From CAJQLB01 sp041392065 (lineage in GTDB: Bacteria; Bacteroidota; Bacteroidia; Flavobacteriales; Flavobacteriaceae): a stretch of DNA of 64,000 nt. The notes under the pieces are model-generated. The model did not search any database. It was not told where the DNA came from and was given only the letters and a program-made list of their open reading frames with translations. Below are positions 61,303-64,000 of the stretch, one piece after another. The stretch spans positions 528,175 to 592,174 of the forward strand of contig JAWKMU010000003.1 in the NCBI GenBank assembly GCA_041392065.1. Direction: 5' to 3'. A program made the translations under genes and the position numbers. Every line of letters starts with the position of its first letter. The first letter of the stretch is position 1.

Positions 61303-62994
61303 ATGAAAAGACTTTTACTATTTTCTTGTTTCTTACTCATAGGAGTAAAGAATGTTACGGCTCAAGTGAATTATGCTGAATGGGTAGATTTTGTTATGAC
61401 TGACCATACCAATTCAAATGTAAACAATATTGTTGCTACTTCGGATGCCATTTTTGTGAATGGGGTGTATAATACCGCAGGTACTTTTGGTGATATTACC
61501 TTTCCTAATTATCCTTCGGGGAATGCATTTATCACCAAAACGGATTTAGATGGAGATGATATTTGGACGGTTACCATGGGGGGAAGTGACCAGGACACAT
61601 TTTTTGATATGAAATTGGATAACAATAACGATGTGATAGTAGTTGGTTGGTCCAGTTCTATGGGAGATATTGTGATTAACGGGACGGTAATTATCCCTGG
61701 CGGTGGTCCTGATTTTACCAGTAGGGGTATCATTGCCAAATTCTCTGGAGCTGATGGTAGTCTAACTTGGGTCAAACATTGGTACGCTGCTGAATTTACT
61801 ACTGCTAATCCAGTTCGTGTTGCTGTTGACGATACTGGAAACATTTATGCAGGCGGTTATTTCGGAGGACCATTTCAAATAGACGGTATAAATTTTACCC
61901 ATAATTTTCCTTTTGGGGACAACCTTTTTATTATAAAAATGGATACTGACGGAACTATTATCTGGAACAACCAATTTGATGGCCAACAACAAGGTACATA
62001 TGGTTTTATTCGTTCAATGGCTTGGAGCACTAATGGTCTATATGTCTCTTTTGATTATGGAGCATCTTACCTATTGGATGGAGTGGCAATTCCTTATTCG
62101 GGCACAGGGTATCTGATGTGTACAGCCAAGTTAAATTTAGGGACTGGCGCTGTTGAGGATTTTTTTACTTATGGTTCTGAATCTTCCAGCCAATCTCAAA
62201 CAGCTTCTGCAATAGATAGTGAAGGTAATTTGATAATAGGAGGTTATTTCACAGAAGGTACGGCAATGGATATTCAAGGAACAATATTAAACGGTATTGG
62301 GTCGTCTGATGGTTTTATTGCAAAATTCAATCCTGATTTGGATTTAATCTGGGCAAAAGAAATGGGAGGTGACTATCAAGATAGGGTTTTCAATATCTTT
62401 ATAAATCCTGAAAACAAGATATTTGTTGGTGGCGGCTTTGACAGTTTTACGAACTTTAGCTACGATGGTATGGATGTTATCAATAGCCAAAGCCCCAACA
62501 GTTTGAGCATGTTTCAACTTCATCTGGATTCAGACGGTTCGTTCAATCAAGTAATGGCACTGCACGGGTATGACCAAAACACAATCATGTCAAACAATGG
62601 GACTGTTGTACTTGAAAATGGTGATGTTTATTCTGTTGGGCGTTTTACCAATCAAGCCCAGTTTATCGAAAATGGCCCCATTGAAGATGCGACAGACCAT
62701 ACAAGAGGTTTTTTTATGAAATGGGATAATGCCTTTACATTGGGTGTAAATGATATTATTTTAAACGAAAACGCGTCTGTTTATCCAAACCCATTTAATG
62801 ACATCATCAATATCAATACACATCATAATGTAGATGTTAACGTTGTTATTTACGACACAACAGGAAAAATTGTTTATGCTTGCCCTAAATTAGTTAATAA
62901 TACAATAGAATTAAATGCATTGCAATCTGGGGTTTATTTTCTTAAATTAAATGGAAAAGATTTTTCCAAAACGGTTAAACTTGTTAGAAAATAG
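61303..62994 (+). CDS. Secreted repeat protein with C-terminal T9SS type A sorting domain
   Basis: A 563-residue protein with a signal peptide (RLLLFSCFLLIGVKNVTA, cut before Q). The body has about eight beta-propeller-like repeats of the SBBP kind (AFITKTDLDGDDIWTVTMGGSDQD, IIAKFSGADGSLTWVKHW, DGFIAKFNPDLDLIWAKEMGGDYQDRV). The last 75 residues are the type IX secretion sorting domain: NASVYPNPFNDIININ, VVIYDTTGKIVY, LQSGVYFLKLNG and the final KTVKLVRK. It should pass the outer membrane by T9SS and be attached or released there. Function unknown. A terminator follows. Confidence 0.9.
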   Translation: MKRLLLFSCFLLIGVKNVTAQVNYAEWVDFVMTDHTNSNVNNIVATSDAIFVNGVYNTAGTFGDITFPNYPSGNAFITKTDLDGDDIWTVTMGGSDQDTFFDMKLDNNNDVIVVGWSSSMGDIVINGTVIIPGGGPDFTSRGIIAKFSGADGSLTWVKHWYAAEFTTANPVRVAVDDTGNIYAGGYFGGPFQIDGINFTHNFPFGDNLFIIKMDTDGTIIWNNQFDGQQQGTYGFIRSMAWSTNGLYVSFDYGASYLLDGVAIPYSGTGYLMCTAKLNLGTGAVEDFFTYGSESSSQSQTASAIDSEGNLIIGGYFTEGTAMDIQGTILNGIGSSDGFIAKFNPDLDLIWAKEMGGDYQDRVFNIFINPENKIFVGGGFDSFTNFSYDGMDVINSQSPNSLSMFQLHLDSDGSFNQVMALHGYDQNTIMSNNGTVVLENGDVYSVGRFTNQAQFIENGPIEDATDHTRGFFMKWDNAFTLGVNDIILNENASVYPNPFNDIININTHHNVDVNVVIYDTTGKIVYACPKLVNNTIELNALQSGVYFLKLNGKDFSKTVKLVRK

Positions 62995-63020
62995 GGATTA
63001 CAATTATTTTATTTTAAATT

Positions 63021-63050
63021 AGAGCTGGTACATTTATCAGCTCTTTTTTT
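63021..63050 (+). terminator. Terminator of the T9SS-sorted protein gene
   Basis: AGAGCTG/CAGCTCT 7-bp stem, 10-nt loop and seven T; it ends right against the ATG of the next gene, which must therefore rely on readthrough or a promoter inside this region. Confidence 0.78.
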
Positions 63051-64000
63051 ATGAAAATGTTCAGGTTTCTTTTGTTTTTTATGTGCTTTGGTGTTTTAAT
63101 CTCCCAAAACAGAGATTCAACCGAAGAACTTGAGTCGCAAATACAGGAACTCTTACAGCAAAATGATATTATTGCCGTTAATCGATTGCTTAACACCAAT
63201 ACATCTCTGGACCCTGAATTCGCTTATTCCATTATAAATCAAAATCTTGAAAAAGCACAGTCTGAAAGCCTCGACAAAGAATATGCCGATACATATATAA
63301 CGCTGGGAAATTTTTGGTATTCAAAAGGGAATCATGCCAAGGCGTATGACAGTTATCTAAAGTCTGAAACCATAAGCAAACAAATTAAGGATATGCGGAT
63401 GGAAGGTATTTCCATTATGAATCGGTCACATATTTTAGAGAACAGGGAAGAAAAAATTGAGCTTTTAAAACAGGCTATCATTATGTTGGGCAAAGTTAAA
63501 GATACAATTAACTTGGCAAAAGCACATTTAAACCTTGGGAATGTATATAGTAAAGACATATTGAACAATTTTAACGGCAACAGAGAAGTTGATGACCAAA
63601 TTGAAAGAAACCGAAAAAATGCATATGCTAATTATTCTATTGCCGAAACTCTTAATCAAACATTGAAGAGCCCCGAAATTTCCGCTTCTGTCAATGTTCA
63701 TATGGCTGAATGGTATAAGTTTGAAAAAGACTATCAAAAAGCGCGGGAGAGCTTTAAAAAGGCAGAAGGTTTTTTTGGAAAATCCGGACAGATAAAAGGC
63801 AAGGTTTATGTCCTGCAACAATTATCTCAAATAGAAATTGAAGTAAACAATCTGACCAAGGCACTACAGCTGTTAGAAACTGCCGAATCGATTTCCAAAG
63901 ATTTTGAGTATTATGATTATTTGGTTCAAATCTATCAGCTCTATTTTGAAATCTATAAAAAGAAGAATGACTTTTCCAAAGCATTGGAGTATTATGAGCA
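63051..64000 (+). CDS. TPR protein, N-terminal part (runs off the window)
   Basis: At least 316 residues, open to the end. Signal peptide MKMFRFLLFFMCFGVLIS cut before QNR, then helical TPR units (ADTYITLGNFWYSKGNHAKAYDSYLKSE, AKAHLNLGNVYSKD, AEWYKFEKDYQKARESFKKAEGFF, KKKNDFSKALEYYE). The layout (signal, about 300 residues of TPR) matches the periplasmic part of flavobacterial TPR sensor kinases or TPR-LuxR regulators such as the one at 15.4 kb, but the decisive C-terminal domain lies outside. The minus-strand frames over this stretch are shadows. Confidence 0.75.
   Translation, partial: MKMFRFLLFFMCFGVLISQNRDSTEELESQIQELLQQNDIIAVNRLLNTNTSLDPEFAYSIINQNLEKAQSESLDKEYADTYITLGNFWYSKGNHAKAYDSYLKSETISKQIKDMRMEGISIMNRSHILENREEKIELLKQAIIMLGKVKDTINLAKAHLNLGNVYSKDILNNFNGNREVDDQIERNRKNAYANYSIAETLNQTLKSPEISASVNVHMAEWYKFEKDYQKARESFKKAEGFFGKSGQIKGKVYVLQQLSQIEIEVNNLTKALQLLETAESISKDFEYYDYLVQIYQLYFEIYKKKNDFSKALEYYE

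Noticed and set aside
63014..63984. Several minus-strand frames at the right end
   Set aside because: All are antisense to the open TPR gene that continues past the window edge.

Overview
The window is an AT-rich (roughly one third G+C by eye) stretch of a Bacteroidota chromosome, almost certainly from a marine-type member of the Flavobacteriaceae. The signs are TTTG-N17-19-TAnnTTTG promoters in front of tRNA and protein genes, near-absence of Shine-Dalgarno sequences, a DnaE with a fused N-terminal exonuclease, an S16 protein with a long acidic tail, many lipoproteins, BlaI/M56 gene pairs whose peptidase ends in TonB-like modules, and a protein with a C-terminal type IX secretion sorting domain. 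No IS element, CRISPR array or complete prophage is visible.

Layout. 1-13 kb is mostly housekeeping: the tip of an acyl-CoA dehydrogenase gene, a Rieske oxygenase, an amino-acid permease, the rpsP-rimM operon with a tRNA methyltransferase, dnaE, trxA, a DUF58 protein and tRNA-Asp. 13-18 kb holds a PQQ-type sugar dehydrogenase lipoprotein, a tiny secreted peptide, and a TPR histidine kinase/response regulator pair. 18-24 kb has the first BlaI/M56 regulatory unit with three palindromic operators. 24-31 kb carries envelope genes, ruvC and hemW; hemW appears to have absorbed two copies of a short palindromic repeat in frame.

The most interesting part is 31-51 kb. A rightward operon (AraC-regulated) encodes all four steps of bacterial trans-4-hydroxy-L-proline breakdown (2-epimerase, D-hydroxyproline dehydrogenase, DapA-type deaminase, semialdehyde dehydrogenase) plus a DUF885 peptidase. 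Meeting it head-on is a leftward, tightly overlapping operon of a GH63-type alpha-glucosidase, two GH2 beta-galactosidases, a GNAT protein, and a three-domain fusion: APH-type kinase, LytM/M23 domain, and a class III PLP enzyme resembling animal phosphoethanolamine/phosphohydroxylysine phospho-lyases. In animals, hydroxylysine is catabolised by an APH-type kinase followed by such a phospho-lyase, and collagen hydroxylysine carries Glc-alpha1,2-Gal-beta. My central inference is that the two operons form a locus for using collagen-specific residues: hydroxyproline, and glucosyl-galactosyl-hydroxylysine. This is a hypothesis from gene content and family knowledge.

51-58 kb has a STAS protein, a DUF4407 membrane protein, a second BlaI/M56 unit with a different operator, a DMT transporter and an M20 dipeptidase. 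At 58 kb there is tRNA-Leu(TAG) preceded, inside the same transcript, by a broken copy of its own 5' half. Beyond it the content looks accessory: a HEPN-like hypothetical protein, a serine beta-lactamase-like lipoprotein of visibly higher G+C, a T9SS-sorted beta-propeller-like protein, and a TPR protein running off the end.
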